A DNA stretch of 33,980 bases from Candidatus Saccharimonadota bacterium (GCA_017506895.1 JAFWBV010000006.1:1-33980); one strand, 5' to 3'; shown: positions 1 to 7,294, counted from the stretch's first letter. Notes: a model not told the origin generated them from the sequence alone. Program-made: numbers and translations.

Positions 1-1
1 A

Positions 2-256
2 GAGACCCTACGGGTGGACCTCCTCCCGGCAGGCACCAAAGAGCTCGAACTTGACGCTTTACTCGTAACCGATGGCGATAAGACAACCGTTGGTACACCA
101 ACAGTAAAGGGCGTAAAAGTTTCAGCAAAAGTTAAAACGCCCGAAGTTAAGGGTGACAAGCTTCGCGTTATTCGCTATAAAGCCAAAAAACGCGTGCACA
201 AAGAAACCGGCCATCGTCAGAAATACTCTGAGATCGAAATCACTAAAATTGGTTAA
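2..256 (+). CDS. rplU: 50S ribosomal protein L21 (bL21), 5'-truncated by window edge
   Basis: This is a structural protein of the large ribosomal subunit that binds 23S rRNA. The reading frame is already open at base 2, so the first residues lie outside the window. The visible part reads ETLRVDLLPAG, then a VGTPTVKG turn and a basic C-terminus with KAKKRVHKETGHRQ, which matches the L21 signature (YKPKKNYHKKQGHRQ-like) near the protein end. It ends at TAA, and a hairpin terminator follows about 80 bp later. The usual partner rpmA (L27) is not immediately downstream; parA is. An ATG at base 14 is internal and is not the start. Confidence 0.93.
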   Translation, partial: ETLRVDLLPAGTKELELDALLVTDGDKTTVGTPTVKGVKVSAKVKTPEVKGDKLRVIRYKAKKRVHKETGHRQKYSEIEITKIG

Positions 257-333
257 AAAGTAGAGAGTAACTTTGTCGGCATAATGAGATTTAGACCAGA
301 TTTCTAAATTATGAGCTTGGTAACTCAGTAATG

Positions 334-374
334 AAAAATCTCCCCAGCCCGAAGGGCGAATAAGGAGATTTTTT
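334..374 (+). terminator. Rho-independent terminator after rplU
   Basis: A 10-bp stem pairs AAAAATCTCC (334-343) with GGAGATTTTT (364-373). An inner GCCC-GAA-GGGC hairpin sits at 347-357 and a T-run follows. The near-symmetrical A and T tracts would let it act in both directions. The rest of the 257-473 gap shows nothing but this and the parA promoter. Confidence 0.8.
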
Positions 375-457
375 CTTGCCCAATGTTGCAAGCCTTACAA
401 TTTAGAAGTCCAAGCCGTCAGAATTACTTTCTACTTTTTATTAAACTACATTTGTGT

Positions 458-463
458 TATAAT
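458..463 (+). promoter_or_regulatory. parA -10 box, near-leaderless start
   Basis: A perfect TATAAT lies only 10 nt before the parA ATG at 474, and no Shine-Dalgarno sequence is visible. A normal transcription start (6-8 nt after the box) leaves a leader of about 2-4 nt, so the mRNA is effectively leaderless. Confidence 0.65.
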
Positions 464-473
464 CTTAAGTATT

Positions 474-1250
474 ATGAGTGCGAAGGTAATCTGTATTACA
501 AATCAGAAAGGCGGTGTCGGCAAAACTACCACGGCTGTTAACCTTGCATATTATCTCGCAAAAGACAAGTTTAAGACATTATTAGTTGATTTCGATCCGC
601 AAGGCAACGCCTCTTCGGGGTTAGGCATTGATAAAACTATTCCAGCTCAACTCGGTTATACCATGACTGAAGTAATACTGGGCTCTGCTAGCCTGAGCCA
701 AGCAATTCGTCCTACCAAATACAAAAACTATGATATTGCTCCTGCTACACCAGAATTAGCAAATGCCGAAGTTGAAATTACTAGTCAACCACGTAAATTT
801 GTCCGTCTTCGTGATGCCATCCATTCAGTTGCTGATAACTACGATTATATTATCATAGACTCACCCCCATCTCTATCTCTTTTGACCGTCAACGGTATGA
901 TAGCGTCTAATTATCTATTACTCCCAGTTCAAACCGAGTTTTACGCCCTTGAAGGCGTTGCGCAGCTTTTGGAATCCATGAAACTTATTATGAAACAGGC
1001 CAATCCAAATCTGAAACTTCTCGGCGTCGTTGCTACCATGTATGATAAACGCACCTCTTTATCGGCGCAAGTCTACAATGAAATCAAAAAGTATTTCAAA
1101 AATCTGACCTTCAAGACAACCATACCGCGTAACGTACGGGTCGCCGAGGCGCCGTCGCACGGTGTTCCAGTTGGCGCATATGATAAGTTTAGTAAAGGTG
1201 CAAAAGCCTATAAAGAATTAGCAAAAGAAATAGAGGAGAGAACCAAATGA
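474..1250 (+). CDS. parA: Chromosome partitioning ATPase ParA/Soj
   Basis: A 258-residue cytosolic deviant-Walker P-loop ATPase that drives chromosome segregation together with ParB. The N-terminus shows the ParA/MinD-type Walker A KGGVGKTT (residues about 12-19) with its signature lysine. The A' motif LLVDFDPQGN lies near 37-46 and the Walker B-like IIIDSPPS near residue 128. The length is typical of chromosomal Soj proteins. Its last bases overlap the parB start as ATGA, so the pair is translationally coupled. A TATAAT box lies just before the ATG. The family call is secure; a plasmid origin is unlikely because it sits among housekeeping genes. Confidence 0.96.
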   Translation: MSAKVICITNQKGGVGKTTTAVNLAYYLAKDKFKTLLVDFDPQGNASSGLGIDKTIPAQLGYTMTEVILGSASLSQAIRPTKYKNYDIAPATPELANAEVEITSQPRKFVRLRDAIHSVADNYDYIIIDSPPSLSLLTVNGMIASNYLLLPVQTEFYALEGVAQLLESMKLIMKQANPNLKLLGVVATMYDKRTSLSAQVYNEIKKYFKNLTFKTTIPRNVRVAEAPSHGVPVGAYDKFSKGAKAYKELAKEIEERTK

Positions 1251-2089
1251 AAGGATTAGGCCGCAGTTTTGAAAGTTTAATACCGACCGAATTGATAGAC
1301 GACGAATTTGACCCTACCGCAACGGAAGACAAAAAGGAAAGCAGGCTCAAAGAACTAGATTTAGACGACATCGTTCGTGACGAAGAACAGCCACGACGAG
1401 ATTTTGACAAAGAAGCTTTAGAAGCCTTAGCAGCTTCTATCAAAGAACACGGCGTTTTGCAACCAATTGTAGTCACAAAAGAAGACGGTAAGTACAAAAT
1501 TGTTGCCGGCGAAAGACGATGGCGTGCTAGCAAAATTGCCGGACTCACCAAAATTCCAGCCATTATTCGCACCCTTGATTCTCAAAATCGTCTTGAATTA
1601 TCCATCATCGAGAACGCACAACGTGAAGATTTGAATGCTATAGAACTTGCTACGGCTTATGCTAAACTCAAATCTCAATTCAATCTAAGTGATGAAGATA
1701 TCGCTGCCAAGGTCGGCAAATCCGAAATCACCATCCAAAACACTATGCGTTTATTGACTTTGCCAGATGATGTCAAAAAGATTATGGTCAAAGAAAAACT
1801 CACAGAAGGCGTGATGCGCCCACTTGTTTCTCGCGATGAGGCTTCAATCAAAAAGATTCTCCCTAAAATTGTTGAAGAAGGGTGGACTGCGCGTAAAGTT
1901 GAACGTTATTTTGCCGAACACAAAAAACGCTCCAGTGCCGCCGCTATCAAACGTGGCGAGCATATCAAAGAAGAAAATGCTCTTACCGCTAAGTACAATA
2001 CCACAGCGGTTATCCATGGTCGTTCGCTAACTTTTAAATGTAAAAGTGAAGCAGATTTAAAAGAGCTCGTCAAACAATTGTGTCAATAG
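1247..2089 (+). CDS. parB: Chromosome partitioning protein ParB/Spo0J
   Basis: A 280-residue DNA-binding CTPase of the ParB family that loads at parS sites and stimulates ParA. An N-terminal linker is followed by the ParB/Srx domain, with EEQPRRDFD and the CTP-binding box AGERRWRA (about residues 86-93). ENAQREDLNAIE comes next, then a helix-turn-helix around LSDEDIAAKVGKSEITIQN (about 148-166). The C-terminal part has the dimerisation segment. A good ribosome-binding site (GAGGAGA) lies in the end of parA and the start overlaps parA as ATGA. No parS site (TGTTTCACGTGAAACA-like) was noticed in the window. Confidence 0.96.
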   Translation: MKGLGRSFESLIPTELIDDEFDPTATEDKKESRLKELDLDDIVRDEEQPRRDFDKEALEALAASIKEHGVLQPIVVTKEDGKYKIVAGERRWRASKIAGLTKIPAIIRTLDSQNRLELSIIENAQREDLNAIELATAYAKLKSQFNLSDEDIAAKVGKSEITIQNTMRLLTLPDDVKKIMVKEKLTEGVMRPLVSRDEASIKKILPKIVEEGWTARKVERYFAEHKKRSSAAAIKRGEHIKEENALTAKYNTTAVIHGRSLTFKCKSEADLKELVKQLCQ

Positions 2090-2091
2090 TA

Positions 2092-2097
2092 TATAAT
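2092..2097 (+). promoter_or_regulatory. -10 box for rel, leaderless start
   Basis: TATAAT lies immediately after the parB stop codon and 7 nt before the rel ATG at 2105. No Shine-Dalgarno sequence is present in the short AT-only gap. The geometry predicts transcription starting at or within 1 nt of the ATG. An overlapping second TATAAT lies at 2097-2102 but is too close to serve. Confidence 0.55.
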
Positions 2098-2104
2098 ATA
2101 ATAT

Positions 2105-3574
2105 ATGACAAACTCTGCTCGCATAGAGAAAGCTATTCAAATTGCCGAAAAAGCCCACGAAGGGCAGTTTCGAAAAACCGGTGAACCGTATATTGTTCAT
2201 CCCTTAGCGGTTAAGGCCATTCTCGAAGAATGGGGCATGGATGAAGACACTATCATAGCCGGAATTTTACACGATACTGTAGAAGATACCAACCTTACTT
2301 TAGAAGATATTAAAAAAGAATTTGGCGAATCAGTGGCGTTTTTGGTTGACGGAGTTACGAAGCTTTCTACTGCCCGTAACGGTATGCGGGATATTGATAC
2401 TTATCTACCAGCCACCAAGGACAATTTTCTTCGCCTAATGATTGCTCTAGGTGACGATATTAGGGTCCTTATTATTAAACTTGCTGACCGTTTACACAAT
2501 CTACGCACTCTATCTGCTCTTCCACCTGATAAACAGAAAAAAATCGCAAAAGAATCTCTCGAAGTTTTTGCCCCACTAGCTGATCGGCTCAATATGGGTA
2601 GGCTTCGCGTCGAAATGGCAGACCTGGCTTTTAAATATGTTGACCCCAAACGTTTCAAAGAACTAAAGGACATGATTGATAAATACAACAAATCTGCCGA
2701 AAAATCATTAAAGAAAATCGAGTTAGAAGTCAGCGAAGCACTCAAAAAAGAAAAAATTGATTTCGAAATCTCTGGACGCGTGAAGTCAGTTTATTCGCTT
2801 CATAAAAAACTCGCTAAACACAATCAAAACATCAATGAAATCTATGATATTATCGCTTTGCGTGTTATTGTCGATGATATTACAGATTGTTATCTGACAC
2901 TTGGTATTATTCACTCTCTATATACCCCCATGAATGGTCGTATCAAGGACTATATTGCCATGCCAAAGCAAAATGGTTATCAGTCTCTGCATACCACCGT
3001 TATTACTAAAGACAAACGAGTCGTTGAATTTCAAATACGCACAAAAGAAATGCACGAATACGCCGAACGCGGTCTTGCTGCAAGCTTTTATTATAATGAG
3101 CAAAAGCTCACAGAGAATTACAAAAAAGGGAAAATAGAACATCTTCCAACTAATCTGCTATGGATTACGGAGCTTCAAATGACTGCGGCGCGTCTTCGCG
3201 AAGGGAAGAAAGTCGATCTCAAAAAACTCAAGATTAATTTATTTGCCGACAGGATATTTGTTTATACCCCAAAAGGGGACATTATCGATTTACCAAAAGG
3301 TGCTTTACCGCTCGATTTTGCTTATAGACTTCATACAGAAATTGGCGACCATGTCGTCGGAGTTAAAATCAACGGCAAGATGAGTAACCTGAATAAAAGA
3401 TTAGAGCAAGGCGATATCGTCGAAATATTGACCAGTAAAAACCAAACTCCCAAAGAGTCCTGGCTTGATCGTATTATCACCCCGCATGCTCGCACCAAAC
3501 TCCTTCACGCCCTTAGGCCATCCACTCGTGAAAACGCCCCACACAGGAAAAAGCGTAAACCCCGCAAAGTATGA
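2105..3574 (+). CDS. rel: Bifunctional (p)ppGpp synthetase/hydrolase, Rel/SpoT family, short form
   Basis: This protein makes and degrades the alarmone (p)ppGpp in the stringent response. The N-terminal HD hydrolase domain is intact, with HP in IVHPLAVKAI and the metal-binding ILHDTVEDT (residues about 52-60). The synthetase domain follows, with GRIKDYIAMPKQNGYQSLHT near residue 277. The RxKD motif (RIKD) is the type found in bifunctional Rel enzymes, rather than the ExDD of synthetase-only RelA. A TGS domain spans about 375-445. At 489 residues the protein ends soon after TGS, so the helical, zinc-finger and ACT regions of full-length (about 700-residue) Rel are absent. That may weaken ribosome-dependent control. 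Its TGA stop is part of the next promoter. Confidence 0.93.
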   Translation: MTNSARIEKAIQIAEKAHEGQFRKTGEPYIVHPLAVKAILEEWGMDEDTIIAGILHDTVEDTNLTLEDIKKEFGESVAFLVDGVTKLSTARNGMRDIDTYLPATKDNFLRLMIALGDDIRVLIIKLADRLHNLRTLSALPPDKQKKIAKESLEVFAPLADRLNMGRLRVEMADLAFKYVDPKRFKELKDMIDKYNKSAEKSLKKIELEVSEALKKEKIDFEISGRVKSVYSLHKKLAKHNQNINEIYDIIALRVIVDDITDCYLTLGIIHSLYTPMNGRIKDYIAMPKQNGYQSLHTTVITKDKRVVEFQIRTKEMHEYAERGLAASFYYNEQKLTENYKKGKIEHLPTNLLWITELQMTAARLREGKKVDLKKLKINLFADRIFVYTPKGDIIDLPKGALPLDFAYRLHTEIGDHVVGVKINGKMSNLNKRLEQGDIVEILTSKNQTPKESWLDRIITPHARTKLLHALRPSTRENAPHRKKRKPRKV

Positions 3575-3580
3575 TATAAT
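3572..3580 (+). promoter_or_regulatory. Extended -10 promoter before the broken tRNA copy
   Basis: TGATATAAT (TGn plus perfect -10) overlaps the rel stop codon. It would start transcription near 3587, directly at the degenerate tRNA 5' half (3590) and through to the intact tRNA-Thr. Confidence 0.6.
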
Positions 3581-3589
3581 CATAGATGT

Positions 3590-3631
3590 GCCGATGTAGC
3601 TCCGAGTTGTACATAGTAGAGCAGCTCATTC
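3590..3631 (+). pseudogene. Degenerate 5' half of tRNA-Thr
   Basis: The copy starts GCCGATGTAGCTC and continues to GTAGAGCAGCTCATTC, which is the 5' half of the intact tRNA-Thr at 3675. There are two small insertions in the D-loop (CG, then TACATA). After the anticodon-stem 5' strand the sequence diverges, and CATTC-TAC-GAATG can form a new hairpin. It cannot fold as a full tRNA. Confidence 0.75.
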
Positions 3632-3674
3632 TACGAATGCACCTTAATAAAACTGTAATATAAAATTGTAATAT

Positions 3675-3750
3675 GCCGATGTAGCTCAGTTGGTAGAGCA
3701 GCTCATTCGTAACGAGCAGGTCACAGGTTCGATCCCTGCCATCGGCTCCA
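3675..3750 (+). tRNA. tRNA-Thr (anticodon CGU), CCA encoded
   Basis: A 76-nt cloverleaf. The acceptor is GCCGATG with CATCGGC, the D-stem is GCTC/GAGC, the anticodon loop is TTCGTAA and the T-loop is TTCGATC, with discriminator T and genomic CCA. Two A-C mismatches occur, at pair 31:39 (3705:3713) and pair 49:65 (3723:3739). It is flanked by a broken 5' copy upstream and a broken 3' copy downstream. A T-run follows directly and may help terminate transcription. Confidence 0.93.
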
Positions 3751-3764
3751 TTTTTTTTGCAAAT

Positions 3765-3887
3765 ACAGGTTCGACCGCTGTAGGAGATGAGTGAGTGTAA
3801 CAAACAAGTTTGTTACACTCCGAATCGACGCCCAGCGGAAACCTTTCGCTTTAGCGAAAGGTTATCCCTGCCATCGGCTCCATTTTT
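3765..3887 (+). pseudogene. Broken 3' copy of tRNA-Thr interrupted in the T-loop
   Basis: ACAGGTTCGA (3765-3774) repeats the T-arm 5' strand of the intact gene exactly (3723-3732). After an 89-nt insert the tRNA resumes at 3864 with the rest of the T-arm, the acceptor strand, CCA and five T residues. These 24 bases (3864-3887) are identical to 3732-3755. The 5' part of this copy, up to the T-arm, is missing. Confidence 0.85.
3775..3863 (+). mobile_element. Structured tRNA T-loop insertion element, copy A
   Basis: This 89-nt insert sits in the T-loop of the partial tRNA-Thr copy. P1 is CCGCTG (3775-3780) with CAGCGG (3833-3838). TAGGA follows, then P2 GAT (3786-3788) with ATC (3824-3826), then GAGTGA. 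P3 is a near-perfect 12-bp hairpin (3794-3805 with 3808-3819), followed by CCGA, P2', GACGCC and P1'. P4 is AACCTTTCGC with GCGAAAGGTT (3840-3849, 3854-3863). The same architecture with different helix bases occurs at 8640-8728. No protein is encoded. The family is unknown to me; whether it acts as RNA or as hairpin DNA is open. Confidence 0.7.
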
Positions 3888-3915
3888 GTAGTCAATATGT
3901 TTTTGCTTTATATTA

Positions 3916-3924
3916 TGCTATAAT
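3916..3924 (+). promoter_or_regulatory. Extended -10 promoter of the membrane/glycosyltransferase operon
   Basis: TGCTATAAT lies 19 nt before the ATG at 3944. The short leader holds a clear ribosome-binding site, AAAAGGAG. Confidence 0.7.
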
Positions 3925-3943
3925 TGAGAAAAGGAGTTTATTT

Positions 3944-4543
3944 ATGTCTAAAGTGGAAATTATTAAACGTCCGCTAGAGCAGGTCAGCGGAGATCTCAAA
4001 AAAACAGCCTGGTCTGCCATTATTGAGTCTCTCGCACTTATAGTTTTAGGTATTTTATTTATTGTTTTACAGGAAACCATGATTCAGGTTCTCGCTTATA
4101 TCGTTGGGGCATTTTTCATTGTCAAAGGTGGCTTTCAGATTATTAATTATTTTATGGAAAAAGGGCAGAATGATTTTCTTAACAATGGCCTTTTGGCCGG
4201 GGTTGTTTCGGTTTTAATTGGCATAGCTGCATTGGTTATCGGTGATGACATCGCCAGCGTATTTCGTGTTATTATTGGTATCATTATCATTTATGAATCA
4301 TTAGTGCGTATCAATATAGCCACCAAACTGGCATCCGCCAAAATAAGCGTCTGGAAGTACATTTTGATAGTAGCGCTCATTATGCTAGTGTTAGGCATCT
4401 TTGTTACATTTTTCGAAGGAGCCGTCGTCGTATTGGTTGGCTGGATGATGATTTTAACTGGCCTAACAGGTATTATCGGCGACGTCATGTTTATCCAGAA
4501 TGTTAACCAAGTAGTGGATACATTAACCGGAAAAACACAATGA
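3944..4543 (+). CDS. HdeD/DUF308-like multi-pass membrane protein
   Basis: A 199-residue integral membrane protein of unknown function. After a short cytosolic N-terminus (MSKVEIIKRPLEQ) there are about six hydrophobic segments in three pairs, for example ALIVLGILFIVL, IVGAFFIVKGGFQII and VALIMLVLGIFVTFF. The pattern of G-rich helix pairs ending in short charged turns is that of the DUF308/HdeD family. The ATG at 3944 is chosen because AAAAGGAG precedes it by 8 nt. The frame stays open upstream into the tRNA-derived repeat, but that extension is not a gene. It overlaps the next gene as ATGA and so begins a three-gene coupled operon. Confidence 0.8.
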   Translation: MSKVEIIKRPLEQVSGDLKKTAWSAIIESLALIVLGILFIVLQETMIQVLAYIVGAFFIVKGGFQIINYFMEKGQNDFLNNGLLAGVVSVLIGIAALVIGDDIASVFRVIIGIIIIYESLVRINIATKLASAKISVWKYILIVALIMLVLGIFVTFFEGAVVVLVGWMMILTGLTGIIGDVMFIQNVNQVVDTLTGKTQ

Positions 4544-4902
4544 AAATATTTAAAGAAGATTTTATTAAACTTTATCAAAATGAAAGAGGTATTATTATTT
4601 TGATGATTTTTAATCTTCTTTTATCTACTACATTATTTATTTTTGCTATTATCCATCTCAACCCTAATGCACCAGTAGTCAAAGTTGGTTATGGTGACAT
4701 AGGTGGTTACCGAGATGGCAATTGGATGGATATGTTCACTTTTCCATTACTAGCAATTATTTTTGGCATTCTCCACAATTTGCTAGCGACTCGTATTTTT
4801 CACAAGCGTGGCGGTGGTATGACTAAATTTTTCTTGCTTACCACCACTATGCTCATACTTAGTTCTTTTCTAGTTTTGATTCGTCTTCTCGGAGAAGGCT
4901 GA
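4540..4902 (+). CDS. Small three-helix membrane protein, unknown function
   Basis: A 120-residue protein I do not recognise. Hydrophobic segments lie at about residues 19-39 (IILMIFNLLLSTTLFIFAII), 66-84 and 96-115. The loop after the first helix has a Gly/Tyr/Asp-rich stretch (GYGDIGGYRDGNW) predicted to be outside the cell. It starts inside the stop of the DUF308-like gene (ATGA) and its stop overlaps the glycosyltransferase start (TGATG). Both junctions suggest translational coupling, and a role as a partner or accessory of the glycosyltransferase is an inference from that context. Confidence 0.8.
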   Translation: MKIFKEDFIKLYQNERGIIILMIFNLLLSTTLFIFAIIHLNPNAPVVKVGYGDIGGYRDGNWMDMFTFPLLAIIFGILHNLLATRIFHKRGGGMTKFFLLTTTMLILSSFLVLIRLLGEG

Positions 4903-6527
4903 TGCGTAAAAATCTCGAAATACCCACAGGAAAGCGTAGGCCGCTCTATCGGTTTTTGGAAATACTGCCAGGGCTTATTTCTTACGGCGCAATTATCCTT
5001 TTATTCCTGTTATCTTGGGTAGACCCAGTTCTTGGAGCGGTATACCTATTTATTTTAATATCTACTACATTAGTCAAAGCAATAGCTGTGGCCTATCGTA
5101 CAATTCAAGGCTACGAAGTAATCAAACGTGCTGGCCGAATAGATTGGCGCAAACGATTAGAAGATCTTGAACATCCACACGAAGCCTATGAACGCTTACA
5201 TGATGACGACAACAAGAGCTATCATTTCGATCAGCACATTGAGAATCTTAAACTAATGGCCGCTATGGAAAAAGATTATCCCAAAGTATCAAAGATTTAT
5301 CATGCCGTGATTATGACAGCTTATGATGAAGGAGAAGAAGTTTTGGGCCCATCTATTGAAGCGGTCAAGAATACAACTTTCCCCAATGACCATATTATCT
5401 TTGCTTTGGCCTACGAGGAACGTGGTGGTGAAGAAATGGAGCGCACAGCCAAAAAATTATTCGAAAAATACAAAGGTGTTTTTAAGCATTTTATGTTAGT
5501 TAAACACCCAGATAATCTACCGGGCGAGATTATTGGCAAGGGTCCAAATCTAACTTATGCAGGGAAAGCTGTAGCAAAGTATGTAGCAGACAATCATATG
5601 CCTATAGAAAACATTATCGTGACATCTCTTGATAGCGATAATCACATGGCACCTAAATACTTAGATTCAGTAGCTTATGAGTTTATTACGCATCCAAATC
5701 GCCAGCGTATGAGTTATCAGCCCGTCTCATTGTTTATGAACAATATTTGGGATGCTCCTGCACCGTCAAGAGTGATAGCGGTATCTAATTCGTTCTTTAA
5801 TGTTATTAGTACTATGCGACCACACGTTTTGCGTAATTTTGCTTCGCATTCCCAACCCCTTCAGGCGCTTGAAGCAATGGATTTTTGGAGCAAACGTACA
5901 ATTGTTGAAGATGGCCATCAATATTGGCGCAGTCTTTTCTTTTTCTCTGGAGACTACTCTGTTTTGCCAATTCGTATCCCAATTTATCAGGACGCCGTAA
6001 TTGACGAAACACTTTGGAAGACCATAAAAGCGCAGTTTGTCCAAGTGCGCCGATGGTATTATGGCGCCAGCGATGTTGCATATGTTGGCTCCAGGTTATT
6101 TGTTAAAAGGGAAAATCGCATTATGCCTTTCTGGAGGCTCTTCCCAAAGTTTTGGAGATTGCTAGACGGTCACATTACGCTAGCAATCCTAGCGCCTATC
6201 GTAGCCTTTGGCGGTTGGGTGCCCATGATTATGAATATCTCAGCTCATTCGATGGTGGCCTACAATCTACCCAACATCGTGAGTGTAGTCGAGACATTCG
6301 CGTCTATCGGCTTAATTGTTTCAGTTCTTGTTTCATTCAAGATGCTTCCAAAGCGTCCAGCAAAGTATAAAAAAGGTAAAAATATTCTAATGGTTTTACA
6401 ATGGGTTCTTATGCCAATTACATCAATTTTGTATCAATCATTGGCTGCTTTTTACGCTCAGACTCGTTTAATGCTCGGGCTTTATATGGAGAAATTTGAT
6501 GTCACTAAGAAAGTTGTAAAAAAATAA
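4902..6527 (+). CDS. Membrane-anchored family 2 glycosyltransferase
   Basis: A 541-residue processive-type GT2 enzyme, probably adding sugars to a lipid carrier or exporting a surface polysaccharide. Two N-terminal membrane helices (about 20-60) precede a cytosolic catalytic domain. That domain contains AYDEGEEVLGPSIEAVKNTTFP (GT2 entry), the metal/UDP motif TSLDSDN (about 241-247), an acidic VEDGHQYW near residue 334 that could be the general base, and QVRRWYYG near 379, matching the Q/RxxRW motif of cellulose/hyaluronan synthase-like enzymes. Three to four C-terminal helices follow. It is the last gene of the coupled operon at 3944-6527. The sugar and product cannot be told from sequence. 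Confidence 0.85.
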   Translation: MRKNLEIPTGKRRPLYRFLEILPGLISYGAIILLFLLSWVDPVLGAVYLFILISTTLVKAIAVAYRTIQGYEVIKRAGRIDWRKRLEDLEHPHEAYERLHDDDNKSYHFDQHIENLKLMAAMEKDYPKVSKIYHAVIMTAYDEGEEVLGPSIEAVKNTTFPNDHIIFALAYEERGGEEMERTAKKLFEKYKGVFKHFMLVKHPDNLPGEIIGKGPNLTYAGKAVAKYVADNHMPIENIIVTSLDSDNHMAPKYLDSVAYEFITHPNRQRMSYQPVSLFMNNIWDAPAPSRVIAVSNSFFNVISTMRPHVLRNFASHSQPLQALEAMDFWSKRTIVEDGHQYWRSLFFFSGDYSVLPIRIPIYQDAVIDETLWKTIKAQFVQVRRWYYGASDVAYVGSRLFVKRENRIMPFWRLFPKFWRLLDGHITLAILAPIVAFGGWVPMIMNISAHSMVAYNLPNIVSVVETFASIGLIVSVLVSFKMLPKRPAKYKKGKNILMVLQWVLMPITSILYQSLAAFYAQTRLMLGLYMEKFDVTKKVVKK

Positions 6528-6535
6528 ATACACTA

Positions 6536-6544
6536 TGCTATAAT
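6536..6544 (+). promoter_or_regulatory. Extended -10 promoter, leaderless GTG start
   Basis: TGCTATAAT ends 7 nt before a GTG start codon at 6552, and no ribosome-binding site fits between. Transcription is expected to begin at the GTG or one base before it. Confidence 0.7.
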
Positions 6545-6551
6545 TCTTTCA

Positions 6552-7115
6552 GTGAACGACAGGATAACAGACAAAAAACTCGCGAACAAAAGATTTAGAA
6601 AAACCGAAGAAGCCATCATCATGGCCTTTTTTGTAACTAAAGATAAAGTGAATATCAACCGTATTATCAAAACTGCCGGAATTTCACGTTCAACACTATA
6701 TCGGCATCACAAATCGTTAGATAGTATTGTGCCAAATTATGAAAGATACATCATTAAAAAATATAATCACGTGGTTAAATGTATTATAAAATGCAAAAAC
6801 AATAATCTAAAATCAATATACCAAAGAATACTCATCTTTTTATCATGTAATAAAATAATTATAAATTTTTTATACACGCACGGCGATGATAAAATAATTG
6901 AGAAAATGATAATGTTATTAAAGCCATACATTGCATCTCATTACTATCTTAGTCAGGAAAAAATATTTAACATTTATGCAAAAGAAGTGACTGGATTAAT
7001 GGAAGAATGGATAAAAAATGGGTACAGTTTTAATACCATCAACAACACAGTTGATAATATTGTATATATTACAAAATCGGCCTATACTAGACTCAGCCCA
7101 ATTATCCAGGAGTAG
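6552..7115 (+). CDS. TetR-family transcriptional regulator (GTG start)
   Basis: A 187-residue putative repressor. The N-terminal three-helix DNA-binding domain carries the TetR helix-turn-helix VNINRIIKTAGISRSTLYRHHKS (about residues 32-54); the ligand domain is divergent and rich in Ile, Asn and Lys. Base composition is visibly more AT-rich than the neighbouring genes, which suggests recent acquisition. It lies directly downstream of the glycosyltransferase operon on the same strand but has its own promoter. The target is unknown; self-regulation or control of the flanking membrane genes is plausible but not shown by any clear operator. Confidence 0.82.
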   Translation: MNDRITDKKLANKRFRKTEEAIIMAFFVTKDKVNINRIIKTAGISRSTLYRHHKSLDSIVPNYERYIIKKYNHVVKCIIKCKNNNLKSIYQRILIFLSCNKIIINFLYTHGDDKIIEKMIMLLKPYIASHYYLSQEKIFNIYAKEVTGLMEEWIKNGYSFNTINNTVDNIVYITKSAYTRLSPIIQE

Positions 7116-7146
7116 AGAATCGCTCCTAGCTTTTGTATAATAATTG

Positions 7147-7155
7147 TGATATAAT
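7147..7155 (+). promoter_or_regulatory. Extended -10 promoter of tRNA-Val
   Basis: TGATATAAT ends 10 nt before the mature tRNA 5' end at 7166. Confidence 0.65.
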
Positions 7156-7165
7156 TACCACACGC

Positions 7166-7242
7166 GGGTGATTAGCTCAGTTGGCTAGAGCGTCTCGTTT
7201 ACACCGAGAAGGTCGGGGGTTCGAGCCCCTCATCACCCACCA
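7166..7242 (+). tRNA. tRNA-Val (anticodon UAC), CCA encoded
   Basis: A 77-nt cloverleaf. The acceptor is GGGTGAT with ATCACCC, the D-stem is GCTC/GAGC, the anticodon stem is TCTCG/CGAGA and the loop is TTTACAC. The T-arm is GGGGG-TTCGAGC-CCCTC, with discriminator A and genomic CCA. Its 3' end plus 52 downstream bases recur in diverged form at 8729-8798. Confidence 0.95.
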
Positions 7243-7294
7243 AACAGGTTATAAAATAATTTTCAACTATTTCGTAATCTATAAATGCCTGTTA
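7225..7294 (+). repeat. Direct repeat, left copy (tRNA-Val 3' end plus flank)
   Basis: From the T-loop G of tRNA-Val through 52 bases past its CCA, this segment matches 8729-8798 at the same length with roughly a dozen scattered differences. The best block reads TTATAAAATAATTTTCAAC in both copies. The two copies enclose 1.4 kb with one gene. Confidence 0.8.

Noticed and set aside
1247-1250. Recoded UGA (as in Gracilibacteria)
   Set aside because: UGA ends parA, rel and other genes at sensible lengths and with correct start overlaps, so the standard bacterial code holds.
1189-1572. Serine-rich minus-strand ORFs inside parB and rel
   Set aside because: They are shadows of well-conserved genes in the opposite frame.
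3513-3803. Minus-strand ORF across the tRNA-Thr region
   Set aside because: It covers the tRNA and its broken copies and overlaps rel; its peptide is translated tRNA antisense.
3791-3943. Upstream extension of the DUF308-like gene to an ATG at 3791
   Set aside because: It runs through the tRNA-derived repeat and element A; the ATG at 3944 has a proper ribosome-binding site and promoter.
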